A stretch of 64,000 bases of DNA from Streptomyces sp. SAI-127 (lineage in GTDB: Bacteria; Actinomycetota; Actinomycetes; Streptomycetales; Streptomycetaceae). Position 1 is the first letter of the stretch. Each line of letters begins with the position of its first letter. The stretch is taken from positions 8,142,501 to 8,206,500 of the forward strand of contig NZ_JARXYJ010000001.1 of assembly GCF_029894425.1 (NCBI RefSeq), in the 5' to 3' direction. Below are positions 17,789 to 26,790 of this stretch, piece after piece. The notes beneath the pieces were generated by a model. The model was not told the origin of the DNA. It did no database searches and worked only from the letters and a program-made list of their open reading frames with translations. The position numbers and the translations under genes were made by a program.

Positions 17789-19563
17789 GGCGCTCGCTGG
17801 TGATCGTCGGAGCCGGGCCGCGGGGGACCGGTCTGATCGAGCGGATCGCCGCCAACGCGCCCGAGCTGTACGACGGTCCGGGGTTCGACGTGCATCTGGT
17901 GGACCCGCATCCGCCGGGCGCCGGACGGATCTGGCGGGCCGCCCAGTCACCTCTGCTGTGGATGAACTCGCACGCCGAGGACGTCACCATGTTCACCGAC
18001 GAGACCGTGCAGATGGCGGGGCCCGTGCGTCCCGGCCCCACCCTGCACGAGTGGGCCGCCATCGACGGCCGCGTCTTCGCCGACCGGCCGCTCCAGGGTG
18101 CCTATCTGCGCTGGGTGCACGAGCAGGCGGTGGCCGCGCTGCCGGAGGGCGTCGTCGTCCATCACCACCCGAGGCGTGCCGTGCGGGTCAGCGGTCCGCG
18201 CGAGGGCCGGCAGCAGGTCTGGCTGGAGGGCCGGCCGCATCCTCTCCTCGCCGACCTCGTCGTCCTGGCCCTCGGCCATCTGGACGCCGAACTGGACGAG
18301 GAGCAGAGCGCGTTGTCCGCGTACGCCGAGGAGCACGGTCTCGTCCACCTCCCGCCCGACTTCACCGCCGACAGCGATCTGTCCGCCCTCGCGCCCGGGG
18401 AACCGGTCCTGGTCCGCGGCTTCGGGCTCGCCTTCGTCGACCTGATGGTGCTGCTGACCGAGGGACGCGGCGGACGGCACGAAGGGGACACCTACGTCCC
18501 GTCCGGGCGCGAGCCGGTCCTCTACGTCGGATCGCGGCGCGGAGTGCCGTACCACTCGAAGATCGGCTACGACTGGACCGGCGAGCGGCCTCCACTGCCC
18601 CGCTTCCTGGGGCCCGCCGAGATCGACGGGCTGCTCGCCCGGCCGGAGGGCTTCGCCCGCGGCGGGGCCGCTGATGGATACAGCGAGCGGGACGTGTGGC
18701 CGCTGGTGGAGAAGGAGCTCGGGTTCGCGCACTACCACCGGCTGTTCACCGTGCATCCGGAGCGGACCGCGATGTCCTGGACCGACTTCGAGGAGAAGTA
18801 CGCGGCCGGGAGCAGGACGGACATCCAGGCTCTCGTCGCCTCCGCCGTGCCCGACCCCCGTGACCGGCTCGACCTCGCGGCGCTCGACCGGCCGCTGGAG
18901 GGCGTGCGGTACGCGACGCACGAGGAGTTCCAGGACGGGCTGCGGGAGTATGTCGAGGCCGACCTGAGCCGACGGCATGACCCTTCGTACAGCCCGGACC
19001 TGGCCGTCTTCCTGGGGCTGCTCTCGGTCTACGGCCAGCTGGTCCGGCTCGGGGACATCGGCGGATGGTGGCACGGGTTCTTCAGCTATCTGGCCTCCGG
19101 ACCGCCCGGGCCCCGGCTGCGGCAGTTGCTCGCGCTGTCCCGGGCGGGAGTGCTCAGGTTCGTCGGGGCCGACATGGAAGTCCACGCCGGGGACGGGGTG
19201 TTCCGGGCGTCGAGCCCCACTGTGCCGGGCTTCTCGGTGGAGGCGCGGGCGCTGGTCGAGGCGCGGCTGCCCGAGCCGACCGTGCGGCGGGCCCTCGATC
19301 CGCTGCTGCGCGAGCTGCACGCCGAGGGGGCCGCCGAGAGCCCGGACGGGCTGCTGCGCGTGGACCGTGCCGACGGGCGGGTCCTGGACCGGTCCGGACG
19401 GCCCCACCCACGGCGCTTCGCGCTCGGCCCGCACACCGACGGCCGTACTCCCGGCGCCTTCACCCGGCCGCGCACCGGCGGGCCCGCGTTCCGGCAGAAC
19501 GACGCGACCGCGCGGGCCGCGCTGCTGTTCCTCGGCGAGCTCGCCGGTCGTGCTGCCGCCTAA
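17785..19563 (+). CDS. FAD/NAD(P)-binding protein
   Basis: Protein of 592 residues. The N-terminus VIVGAGPRGTGLIERI is a Rossmann dinucleotide-binding motif (GxGxxG), followed by DPHPPGAGRIW, typical of the FAD-NAD(P)-binding family related to N-hydroxylases. VLALGHLD near 165-172 is a second nucleotide-contact region. The C-terminal third has no motif I know. It is sandwiched between permease and ATPase genes of one transporter, overlapping the former by 4 bases, so it probably acts on the imported compound or supplies reducing power to the two flavin monooxygenases downstream. The precise reaction is unknown. Confidence 0.8.
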   Translation: MRRSLVIVGAGPRGTGLIERIAANAPELYDGPGFDVHLVDPHPPGAGRIWRAAQSPLLWMNSHAEDVTMFTDETVQMAGPVRPGPTLHEWAAIDGRVFADRPLQGAYLRWVHEQAVAALPEGVVVHHHPRRAVRVSGPREGRQQVWLEGRPHPLLADLVVLALGHLDAELDEEQSALSAYAEEHGLVHLPPDFTADSDLSALAPGEPVLVRGFGLAFVDLMVLLTEGRGGRHEGDTYVPSGREPVLYVGSRRGVPYHSKIGYDWTGERPPLPRFLGPAEIDGLLARPEGFARGGAADGYSERDVWPLVEKELGFAHYHRLFTVHPERTAMSWTDFEEKYAAGSRTDIQALVASAVPDPRDRLDLAALDRPLEGVRYATHEEFQDGLREYVEADLSRRHDPSYSPDLAVFLGLLSVYGQLVRLGDIGGWWHGFFSYLASGPPGPRLRQLLALSRAGVLRFVGADMEVHAGDGVFRASSPTVPGFSVEARALVEARLPEPTVRRALDPLLRELHAEGAAESPDGLLRVDRADGRVLDRSGRPHPRRFALGPHTDGRTPGAFTRPRTGGPAFRQNDATARAALLFLGELAGRAAA

Positions 19564-19591
19564 GCCACCTGGAAGACAGGGAAGTTCAGCG

Positions 19592-20353
19592 ATGAGTGTC
19601 ATGGTCGACATCAGGTCCGTCCACAAGAGCTTCGGATCACTGGAGGTGCTCAAGGGCATCGACCTCGCCGTGCACACCGGCGAGGTCACCGTGATCCTCG
19701 GCCCGTCCGGCTCCGGCAAGTCGACGCTGCTGCGCACCGTCAACCACCTGGAGAAGGTGGACCGGGGCGCGATCAGCGTGGACGGGGTGCTGGTCGGATA
19801 CCGGCGCAGCGGCGACAAGCTGTACGAGCTGCCCGAGCGCGAGGTGCTCAGACAGCGCACCCGGATCGGCTTCGTCTTCCAGAACTTCAACCTGTTCCCG
19901 CATCTGACCGTGCTGGACAACGTCGTCGAGGCCCCGGTGGCCGCCCTGAAGAGGCCACGGAAGGAGGCCGTGGAGGCGGCGCGGCGGCTGCTGGACCGGG
20001 TCGGGCTCGCCGACAAGGCCGACTCCTACCCGAGACATCTGTCCGGCGGACAGCAGCAACGGGTCGCGATCGCACGGGCGTTGGCGCTGGAACCCCGGCT
20101 GCTGCTGTTCGACGAACCGACCTCCGCGCTCGACCCCGAACTGGTCGGCGAAGTCCTCGACGTCATCAAGGACCTGGCCCGCCAGGGCACCACGATGATC
20201 GTCGTCACCCACGAGATCGGCTTCGCCCGCGAGGTCGCCGACACCGTCGTGTTCATGGACGACGGACGCATCGTCGAACAGGGCCCGCCGGCCGACGTGC
20301 TGGACACCCCGCAGCACGAACGCACACGCTCCTTTCTCTCGAAGGTGCTGTGA
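19592..20353 (+). CDS. Amino-acid ABC transporter ATP-binding protein
   Basis: Protein of 253 residues with all ABC motifs: Walker A GPSGSGKST, Q-loop FVFQNFNLFPHLTVLDNV, signature LSGGQQQR, Walker B LLLFDEPTSALDPE and the H-loop VVTHE. The sequence is of the GlnQ/ArtP polar amino-acid type. It energises the permease at 16931. ATG 19601 is a possible shorter start. The stop overlaps the following monooxygenase start. Confidence 0.95.
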   Translation: MSVMVDIRSVHKSFGSLEVLKGIDLAVHTGEVTVILGPSGSGKSTLLRTVNHLEKVDRGAISVDGVLVGYRRSGDKLYELPEREVLRQRTRIGFVFQNFNLFPHLTVLDNVVEAPVAALKRPRKEAVEAARRLLDRVGLADKADSYPRHLSGGQQQRVAIARALALEPRLLLFDEPTSALDPELVGEVLDVIKDLARQGTTMIVVTHEIGFAREVADTVVFMDDGRIVEQGPPADVLDTPQHERTRSFLSKVL

Positions 20354-21414
20354 TGCTGCATCTGTCCGCCGCCGTTGACCAGCCGTCTGCCTACGACGCC
20401 GCCTCCTACCTCACCCTCGCCCGGCTCGCCGAGCGCGGCGGGCTCGACTTCGTGACGCTCGAGGACAGCTTCGCCCGGCCCGGTCCCGACGCGCTCGCCG
20501 TGCTGGCCCGTCTCGCGCCCGCCACCAGCCGGATCGGCCTGGTGCCCACCGTCACGACCACGCACACCGAGCCCTTCCACGTCCAGGCCGCCGTCGCCAC
20601 CCTCGACTGGGTCAGCCGGGGCCGGGCCGGCTGGCGGATCGACGTGTCGACCACCGAGGGCGAGGCCCGCCTCTTCGGCCGCCGGCACGCGGCGCCCGCC
20701 GGCGAGCTGTGGCAGGAGGCCGGTGAAGTCGCCGACGTGGCCGCAAGGTTGTGGGACAGCTGGGAGGACGACGCCGAGATACGGGACGTGCCGACCGGCC
20801 GTTTCATCGACCGGGACAAGCTGCACCACGTCGACTTCCGGGGCACGTCCTTCTCCGTCAAGGGACCCTCGATCGTGCCGCGGCCCCCGCAGGGCCACCC
20901 GGTCCGCGTGGTCGACGCCACCGACGCTCCCGCCCGCAGGACCGCCGCCCGGTACGCCGACGTGGCCCTCGTCCGCGCCTCGAGTGCCATGCAGGCCGCC
21001 GCTGCACGGGACCAACTCCGTTCCATGGCAGTGGATTTCGGGCGGCACCCCGACCAGCTGCGGATCCTCGCCGGCCTCCTCGTCGACCTCGGCGACGGCG
21101 AGCACGCGGCCGAGCCGGGGCACGGCGGGGGCGGCCCCCGGCAGACCCCGCAGGGGCCGCTCTACCGCGGCGGCCCCGTGGACCTCGCGGAACTGATCGC
21201 CACCTGGCACGGCGAGGGCGTCGTCGACGGCTTCCACCTCACGCCCGTCGAACCACTGCGCGACCTGGAACGGCTCGTCAACGGCACGGTGGCACTGCTC
21301 CAGCACCGCGGACTGTTCCGCACCTTCTACCCGGGCAGTTCGCTCAGGGAGCACCTCGGCCTCGCCAGGCCCGCCAACCAGTACGCCACAACGGGAGTGC
21401 GTCATGAGCCGTAG
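20353..21414 (+). CDS. LLM-class flavin monooxygenase
   Basis: Protein of 353 residues in the bacterial luciferase-like TIM-barrel family. Visible features are GGLDFVTLEDSF, ATSRIGLVPTVTTTHTEPFH and LDWVSRGRAGWRIDVST, the last a typical FMN-site region of NtaA/SnaA/DszA relatives. These enzymes use reduced FMN and oxygen to cleave C-S or C-N bonds. GTG 20350 is an alternative start. Overlap with both neighbours shows one operon. In Bacillus the ytm/cmo locus combines an amino-acid ABC transporter with two such monooxygenases for S-alkyl-cysteine breakdown; a similar job is inferred here. Confidence 0.85.
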   Translation: MLHLSAAVDQPSAYDAASYLTLARLAERGGLDFVTLEDSFARPGPDALAVLARLAPATSRIGLVPTVTTTHTEPFHVQAAVATLDWVSRGRAGWRIDVSTTEGEARLFGRRHAAPAGELWQEAGEVADVAARLWDSWEDDAEIRDVPTGRFIDRDKLHHVDFRGTSFSVKGPSIVPRPPQGHPVRVVDATDAPARRTAARYADVALVRASSAMQAAAARDQLRSMAVDFGRHPDQLRILAGLLVDLGDGEHAAEPGHGGGGPRQTPQGPLYRGGPVDLAELIATWHGEGVVDGFHLTPVEPLRDLERLVNGTVALLQHRGLFRTFYPGSSLREHLGLARPANQYATTGVRHEP

Positions 21415-22699
21415 GCGGATGCATCTGGCCGCGCACTTCCCGGGCGTCAACAACACCACCGTCTGGGCCGATCCGGAGTCGAGGTCCCAGATCGAGTTCT
21501 CGTCCTTCGAGCACCTGGCCCGCACCGCCGAACGCGGACTGTTCGACTTCTTCTTCCTCGCCGAGGGCCTGCGGCTGCGCGAACACAAGGGCCGTATCCA
21601 CGACTTGGACGTCGTCGGGCGCCCCGAGTCGATCACCGTGCTCAGCGCGCTGGCGGGCGTCACCGAACACCTGGGGCTCGCCGCCACGGTCAACACGACC
21701 TTCAACGAGCCGTTCGAACTCGCCCGCAGGTTCGCGACCCTGGACCACCTGAGCGGAGGCCGGGCTGCCTGGAACGTGGTGACCTCCTCCGACGCCTTCA
21801 CCGGGGAGAACTTTCGGCGCGGTGGCTTCCTCGACCGGGCCGAACGCTATGCGCGGGCCGCCGAATTCCTCGAAACGGCAAGGGAGTTGTGGGACTCCTG
21901 GACACCGGACGGGCTCCCGCGGCCGTTCGCGCACCGCTGGCGGCACTTCGACATCGCAGGCGAGTTCACCGTGCCGCGCTCCCCGCAGGGGAACCCGGTG
22001 GTCATCCAGGCCGGGGACTCCGACGAGGGACGGGAGTTCGCCGCCTCCGCCGCCGACGTGGTCTTCGCACGGCACAGTTCGCTGGAGGAGGGCCGGGTCT
22101 TCTACGCCGATGTGAAGCGCCGCCTGGCCAGGTACGGCCGTACGCCCGACGACCTGAAGATCATGCCCGGGATCGGCGTCGTGCTCGGCGACACCGCCGC
22201 CGAGGCCCAGGAGAAGGCCGCCGAGATCCGACGGCAGCAGACCTCCCCGCAGACCGCGCTCCTCACGCTGGAGCAGATCTGGGGCGTCGATCTGTCCTCC
22301 TACGACCCGGACGGCCCGCTGCCCGACATCGACCCGGTGGCCGATACCTCCCTCACCCAGGGGCGGACCCGGCGCGGCGACACGGTCGCGATCGCCGAGA
22401 AGTGGGCGGCCCTGTCCCGGGAGAAGGGCCTGTCGATCCGGCAGACCGTGATCGAGGCGGGCGGCCGGCAGCTCCTCATCGGCACCCCGGACGCGGTGGC
22501 CACCGAGCTCGACGAGTTCGTGCAGCGCGAGGCCGCCGACGGCTTCGTCCTCGTACCCCATCTCACCCCGGGCGGCCTCGACGCGTTCGTCGACGAAGTG
22601 GTCCCGCTGCTCCAGGAGCGTGGCGCGTTCCGCACCGGATACCAGGGCACCACCCTGCGCTCGCACCTCGGGCTCCCCGACCCCGTACGGAAAGGCTGA
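21404..22699 (+). CDS. NtaA/SnaA/DszA-family FMN-dependent monooxygenase
   Basis: Protein of 431 residues, the standard length for this subfamily. Signatures are MHLAAHFPGVNNTTVW, ERGLFDFFFLAEGL, VNTTFNEPFELARRFATLDH and SGGRAAWNVVTS. The C-terminal half contains the usual IGTPDAVATELDEFV. Members oxidise sulfur- or nitrogen-containing substrates with FMNH2 supplied by a separate reductase; no reductase gene is seen here. It overlaps the preceding monooxygenase by 11 bases and is the closer match to Bacillus CmoJ-type enzymes. Substrate is inferred to be an S-substituted amino acid. Confidence 0.88.
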   Translation: MSRRRMHLAAHFPGVNNTTVWADPESRSQIEFSSFEHLARTAERGLFDFFFLAEGLRLREHKGRIHDLDVVGRPESITVLSALAGVTEHLGLAATVNTTFNEPFELARRFATLDHLSGGRAAWNVVTSSDAFTGENFRRGGFLDRAERYARAAEFLETARELWDSWTPDGLPRPFAHRWRHFDIAGEFTVPRSPQGNPVVIQAGDSDEGREFAASAADVVFARHSSLEEGRVFYADVKRRLARYGRTPDDLKIMPGIGVVLGDTAAEAQEKAAEIRRQQTSPQTALLTLEQIWGVDLSSYDPDGPLPDIDPVADTSLTQGRTRRGDTVAIAEKWAALSREKGLSIRQTVIEAGGRQLLIGTPDAVATELDEFVQREAADGFVLVPHLTPGGLDAFVDEVVPLLQERGAFRTGYQGTTLRSHLGLPDPVRKG

Positions 22700-22703
22700 T
22701 CAC

Positions 22704-23489
22704 ATGACCACCGACGCGTCCGACGCCTGGAAGCTGTGGCACGAGCACCGCGTCGAAGCGGTGGCCGAGCCCTATGGGCCGCTCGCGCTCATCGGCACCC
22801 ACTGGTTGGACGACCATCCGGACGGCCGGCTCCCGGGCCTCCCCGGCACCTGGGCCCCCGCGGACGACGGCGTGACGCTGACCGCGACCGGGGCGGACGG
22901 CCTGACCGTCGACGGGCGGCCCTACGACGGCCAGGTACGGCTGAGCGCCGACCTCGGTCCGACCGAGACCGCCCGGGTGGCGTACGGCGAGCGCCGGCTG
23001 GTCGTGCTGGTTCGCGAAGGCGTATGGGGCGTACGGGACTTCGACCCCGCCGCCCCGGCCCGGCGGGCGTTCCGCGGCATCGAGGCGACACCGTACGATC
23101 CGCGCTGGTCGGTGCCGGGGCGCTTCACGCCGTACGACGCGCGGCGGACCGTGCGCGTGCCGAGCGCGGACGGGGTCGAGCGCGGGCTGGGGCTCGGCGG
23201 CGAAGTGACGTTCGTGCTCGACGGACAGGAACTGACGCTGAAGGCCGCGGTCCGGGACGACGGCTCGCTGTGGGCGGTTTTCGGCGATACGACGAGCGGC
23301 GACGGCAGCTACCGGTTCCGGTTCCTGTACCCCTCCGCGCCCGACCCCGAAGGCCGTACGACGGTCGACTTCAACCGGGCGCTCCTGCCGCCCTGCGCCT
23401 TCGCCGACCACTTCATCTGCCCGTTCCCGCCGCCCGGGAACACCCTGGCGGTCGCCGTCGCCGCGGGGGAGCGCAACCCGGCCCGGTGA
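22704..23489 (+). CDS. DUF1684-family protein
   Basis: Protein of 261 residues, no signal peptide. The fragments FRGIEATPYDPRWSVPGRF in the middle, then DGSYRFRFLYPSAPDPEGRT and TTVDFNRALLPPCAFADHFI near the C-terminus, match DUF1684, a small family of unknown chemistry. It starts four bases after the monooxygenase stop and is the last gene of the sulfur-type operon, so a role in the same pathway is likely. Function otherwise unknown. Confidence 0.82.
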   Translation: MTTDASDAWKLWHEHRVEAVAEPYGPLALIGTHWLDDHPDGRLPGLPGTWAPADDGVTLTATGADGLTVDGRPYDGQVRLSADLGPTETARVAYGERRLVVLVREGVWGVRDFDPAAPARRAFRGIEATPYDPRWSVPGRFTPYDARRTVRVPSADGVERGLGLGGEVTFVLDGQELTLKAAVRDDGSLWAVFGDTTSGDGSYRFRFLYPSAPDPEGRTTVDFNRALLPPCAFADHFICPFPPPGNTLAVAVAAGERNPAR

Positions 23490-23696
23490 GCGGCCGGTTC
23501 ACCGGACCGCAAAGGTGGTTCAAAGGTTGACGGCCGAAAGGCGCCCTTGCGCCTACCGTCCGTTCGGCCGAATACTCCCCCTCAGCGCTTGTCAGGGGCA
23601 CGGCGTGTTCGAAATCCGGACGGCCGAACCGCTGACTGCGCCTCACGGGCCCCGACCCCACGCGGGCCCCCGACTTCCCCTGGGAGGGAACGAAAC

Positions 23697-24605
23697 GTGA
23701 GGATCAGGCGCACCACCCCCCGCAGTGGCATTGCGAGACGGACCCGGCTGATCGCCGGTACCACCGGCCTCGTGGCCGCGGCCGCCATCGCGGTCCCCAG
23801 CGCGAACGCGACCGCTGCGACCCCGTTCAGCACCGCCGAACTCAAGAGCGCCAGCAGCTCGGTGCTCAAGGCCGACATCCCGGGCACCGCCTGGGCCGTC
23901 GACAGCAAGACCAACCGTGTGGTCGTCACCGTCGACAGCACGGTCTCGCAGGCCGAGATCTCCAAGATCAAGGAGCAGGCGGGCAGCAACGCCGACGCGC
24001 TCACGATCAAGCGGACCCCGGGCAAGTTCAACAAGCTGATCTCCGGCGGCGACGCCATCTATGCGAGTAGCTGGCGCTGCTCCCTCGGCTTCAACGTCCG
24101 CAGCGGCAGCACCTACTACTTCCTGACCGCCGGTCACTGCACCGACGGCGCGGGCACCTGGTGGTCGAACTCCGGGCACACGACCACGCTCGGTTCGACG
24201 GCCGGGTCCAGCTTCCCGACCAACGACTACGGCCTCGTCCGCTACTCGTCCAGCTACCCGACCTCGTCGATCTCCGGCACCGTCGGCAGCGTCGACATCA
24301 CCAGGGCCGCCACCCCGACCGTGGGCACCACGGTCACCCGCCGCGGCTCCACCACCGGCATCCACAGCGGGCGGGTCACCGCGCTCAACGCGACCGTCAA
24401 CTACGGTGGCGGTGACGTCGTCTACGGCATGATCCAGACCACGGTCTGCGCCGAGCCCGGCGACTCCGGCGGCCCGCTGTACGGCACCAACGGCGTCGCC
24501 TACGGTCTCACCTCCGGCGGCAGCGGCAACTGCTCCTCCGGCGGCACGACCTTCTTCCAGCCGGTCACCGAGGCCCTGAGCGCCTACGGCGTCAGCGTCT
24601 TCTAG
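23697..24605 (+). CDS. sprB: Secreted chymotrypsin-like protease, streptogrisin B type
   Basis: Protein of 302 residues. A secretory signal with basic start (RRTRLIAG) ends near PSANAT. A pro-region (about 40-115, with [12 protein letters not shown] and [20 protein letters not shown]) precedes the mature enzyme starting near ISGGDAIY. The catalytic triad is His in LTAGHCT, Asp in PTNDYGLV and Ser in GDSGGP; paired Cys residues flank His and Ser. The sequence closely resembles remembered S. griseus protease B. GTG 23697 has GGAGG upstream. It is followed by a strong terminator. Confidence 0.92.
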   Translation: MRIRRTTPRSGIARRTRLIAGTTGLVAAAAIAVPSANATAATPFSTAELKSASSSVLKADIPGTAWAVDSKTNRVVVTVDSTVSQAEISKIKEQAGSNADALTIKRTPGKFNKLISGGDAIYASSWRCSLGFNVRSGSTYYFLTAGHCTDGAGTWWSNSGHTTTLGSTAGSSFPTNDYGLVRYSSSYPTSSISGTVGSVDITRAATPTVGTTVTRRGSTTGIHSGRVTALNATVNYGGGDVVYGMIQTTVCAEPGDSGGPLYGTNGVAYGLTSGGSGNCSSGGTTFFQPVTEALSAYGVSVF

Positions 24606-24642
24606 GCCCGCAAGGGCCCGCGTCGCAGCCGGCACCCGGTGG

Positions 24643-24671
24643 ACCCCCGTACGCATCTGCCGTACGGGGGT
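24643..24671. terminator. Bidirectional terminator
   Basis: ACCCCCGTACG pairs perfectly with CGTACGGGGGT around a 7-base loop, between the protease gene and the convergent alpha/beta hydrolase gene. Confidence 0.85.
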
Positions 24672-24680
24672 TCGCTGCGA

Positions 24681-25580
24681 TCACGACGTGGTCCGTTTCG
24701 ACGTGGTCTTCTTTGGTGGTGCGCAGAGCCAGTCCAGTACGGCAGGCAGGGCCTCCAGCGCTCCGAAACGGCCGGTGTCCTGCTGGAGGACGGGACGGGC
24801 GCGGGGGATGCGGTCCGCCAGCCACGTGAAGTGGCCGACCGGGGAGAACCTGTCCTGGGCGCCGTGCCACAGCAGCACGGGCCGGATGACGGCCGCCGGG
24901 TCGAAACCCCAGTCGCTGAGCAGGGCGAGGTCGTCGTCGAGCCAGCCGTACGACGAACCGCGCACCGCCTCCCGGTAGGTGCGCAGCAGCATCTCGCCGA
25001 CCGCCCGGTCGGAGACGATCCGCCGGTCGGAGTCCGTGAGCCCGTCGCGCAGGGAGACGAGCAGCTGCGCCGGGTCGCGGCGGATGTCGGCGGCGCGGGC
25101 GGCGAGGCGGCCGGCGAAGGCGAGCGGGTCGGTGAGCGCCCGGGTGAACTCCTCGACGTGGGACTCGGCCATGCCGTCGAACCAGCTCAGATCCCGTGCG
25201 TCCGGCGGTGCGGGTGACGCCAGCGCCGCCGCCCGCCGTACCCGGGAGGGCAGCAGCGCGGCGCAGGCCAGGGCGTGCGGGGCGCCGCCGGAGTGGCCGA
25301 GCACCGAGAAGCGGCCGAGACCGAGGGCGCCGGCCAGCTCCGCCACGTCCCGGGCGGCGTCGGCCACGCGGCGTCCGGGCAGCCGGTCCGAGTCGCCGTA
25401 GCCGGGGCGGTCGTAGGCGATGAACCGGATGTGCGGGTGCGCGGCGACGACGTCCCGGGGTACGACGCCGAAGCGGCAGCCCGGGGTGTCGTGCAGCAGT
25501 ACCACCGGTGTGCCGTCCGGGTCGCCGTATTCCTCGACCGTCAGCCGGCGGCCGTCCTGTGTCCTGATGCCGTGGACCAC
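24681..25580 (-). CDS. Alpha/beta hydrolase
   Basis: Protein of 299 residues. Fold markers are VVLLHDTPG (oxyanion), FIAYDRPGYGDSD, the nucleophile elbow LGHSGG with Ser, and the acid in LWHGAQDRFSP. At the position where the catalytic His is usually found, the sequence reads QQDTGRFGALE, with Arg instead of His, so activity may be altered or the His supplied by PVGHF. GTG 25580 is chosen because GGAGG lies six bases upstream. Stand-alone and convergent with the protease gene; substrate unknown. Confidence 0.82.
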   Translation of the reverse strand: MVHGIRTQDGRRLTVEEYGDPDGTPVVLLHDTPGCRFGVVPRDVVAAHPHIRFIAYDRPGYGDSDRLPGRRVADAARDVAELAGALGLGRFSVLGHSGGAPHALACAALLPSRVRRAAALASPAPPDARDLSWFDGMAESHVEEFTRALTDPLAFAGRLAARAADIRRDPAQLLVSLRDGLTDSDRRIVSDRAVGEMLLRTYREAVRGSSYGWLDDDLALLSDWGFDPAAVIRPVLLWHGAQDRFSPVGHFTWLADRIPRARPVLQQDTGRFGALEALPAVLDWLCAPPKKTTSKRTTS

Positions 25581-25669
25581 CTGTGTCCTCCGTCTCCCCT
25601 TCGTGTACACAGCGGAGTTACCGTCGAAGTACACACCTTGAGCGCCTGGTTCGGACCCTGGGGGTCGCG

Positions 25670-26557
25670 ATGGTCGAGGAGCTGGTGGCAGCGGGCGTGA
25701 CGCTCGTGTCCGCCGGAGCGGTGTACGTGATGGCGGCCGCGCGGGTCGTCAAGCAGTACGAACGGGGCGTGGTCTTCCGCCTCGGAAAGCTCAGGTCGGA
25801 AGTGCGCGGGCCGGGGTTCACGATGATCGTTCCGGGCGTGGACAAGCTCCGGAAGGTCAACATGCAGATCGTGACCATGCCGGTGCCCGGTCAGGAGGGC
25901 ATCACCCGGGACAACGTCACGGTGCGGGTGGACGCCGTCGTCTACTTCAAGGTGACCTCGCCGGCCGAGGCGGTCGTCCGGGTCGAGGACTACCGGTTCG
26001 CGGTCGCGCAGATGGCGCAGACCTCGCTGCGGTCGATCATCGGCAAGAGCGAGCTGGACGATCTGCTGTCCAACCGCGAAAAGCTCAACCAGGGGTTGGA
26101 GTTGATGATCGACAGCCCGGCGGTGGAGTGGGGGGTCACGATCGACCGGGTCGAGATCAAGGACGTCTCGCTGCCCGAGACCATGAAGCGGTCCATGGCC
26201 CGGCAGGCCGAGGCGGACCGGGAGCGGCGGGCCCGGGTCATCAACGCGGACGCGGAGCTCCAGGCGTCGAAGAAGCTGGCCGAGGCGGCCAAGGAGATGT
26301 CCGAGCAGCCTGCCGCGCTGCAACTGCGGTTGCTGCAGACGGTGGTGGCGGTGGCGGCGGAGAAGAACTCGACGCTGGTGCTGCCGTTCCCCGTCGAGCT
26401 GCTGCGGTTTCTGGAGAGGGCGCAGCAGGGGGGCGCTGCGCCGGCTCCGCAGCAACCGGTGCGGCAGCCAGTGGAGCAATCGCTGCAGGAGCAACGTGCG
26501 TCTCTTGAATCCCGGCCGGATCCGGGCCCCGCAGGGGCGAATTCAGGACAGGACTAG
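25670..26557 (+). CDS. Slipin, SPFH/stomatin-like membrane protein
   Basis: Protein of 295 residues. One N-terminal membrane segment ([20 protein letters not shown]) is followed by the SPFH domain (VVKQYERGVVFRLGKLRSEV, GPGFTMIVPGVDKL), a coiled-coil stretch rich in Ala/Glu/Arg (about 170-215), and a Gln/Pro-rich tail. Slipins form ring-like membrane assemblies thought to organise lipid domains. The NfeD partner usually encoded beside them is absent. ATG 25670 begins the conserved part; upstream codons in frame lack a ribosome site. Confidence 0.88.
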   Translation: MVEELVAAGVTLVSAGAVYVMAAARVVKQYERGVVFRLGKLRSEVRGPGFTMIVPGVDKLRKVNMQIVTMPVPGQEGITRDNVTVRVDAVVYFKVTSPAEAVVRVEDYRFAVAQMAQTSLRSIIGKSELDDLLSNREKLNQGLELMIDSPAVEWGVTIDRVEIKDVSLPETMKRSMARQAEADRERRARVINADAELQASKKLAEAAKEMSEQPAALQLRLLQTVVAVAAEKNSTLVLPFPVELLRFLERAQQGGAAPAPQQPVRQPVEQSLQEQRASLESRPDPGPAGANSGQD

Positions 26558-26790
26558 ACCTCACAGGCTGATGGAGGGTTACTCGCTCGTAGTGTTTGCA
26601 GCGTGAATGGCCTGGGGTGACCGTGGACTGTCAAAAATGGCAGGGGCGCACAACCGCGTTCTACGCGCGTCCGGAAGTCACCCTTGTGCGCTCCCTGTGG
26701 GGTTCGGAAGAGTAAGGGCTCGTCAACCAGCCTTCCGGCCCGCGAGGTCCCCACAATCTCCCGGGCCGACCCCCCACAGGAGGACGCGAG

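Noticed and set aside
23465..23530. Hairpin after the DUF1684 gene as a terminator
   Set aside because: Only a six-base stem (CGGTGA/TCACCG) with an imperfect interior was found, too weak to call.
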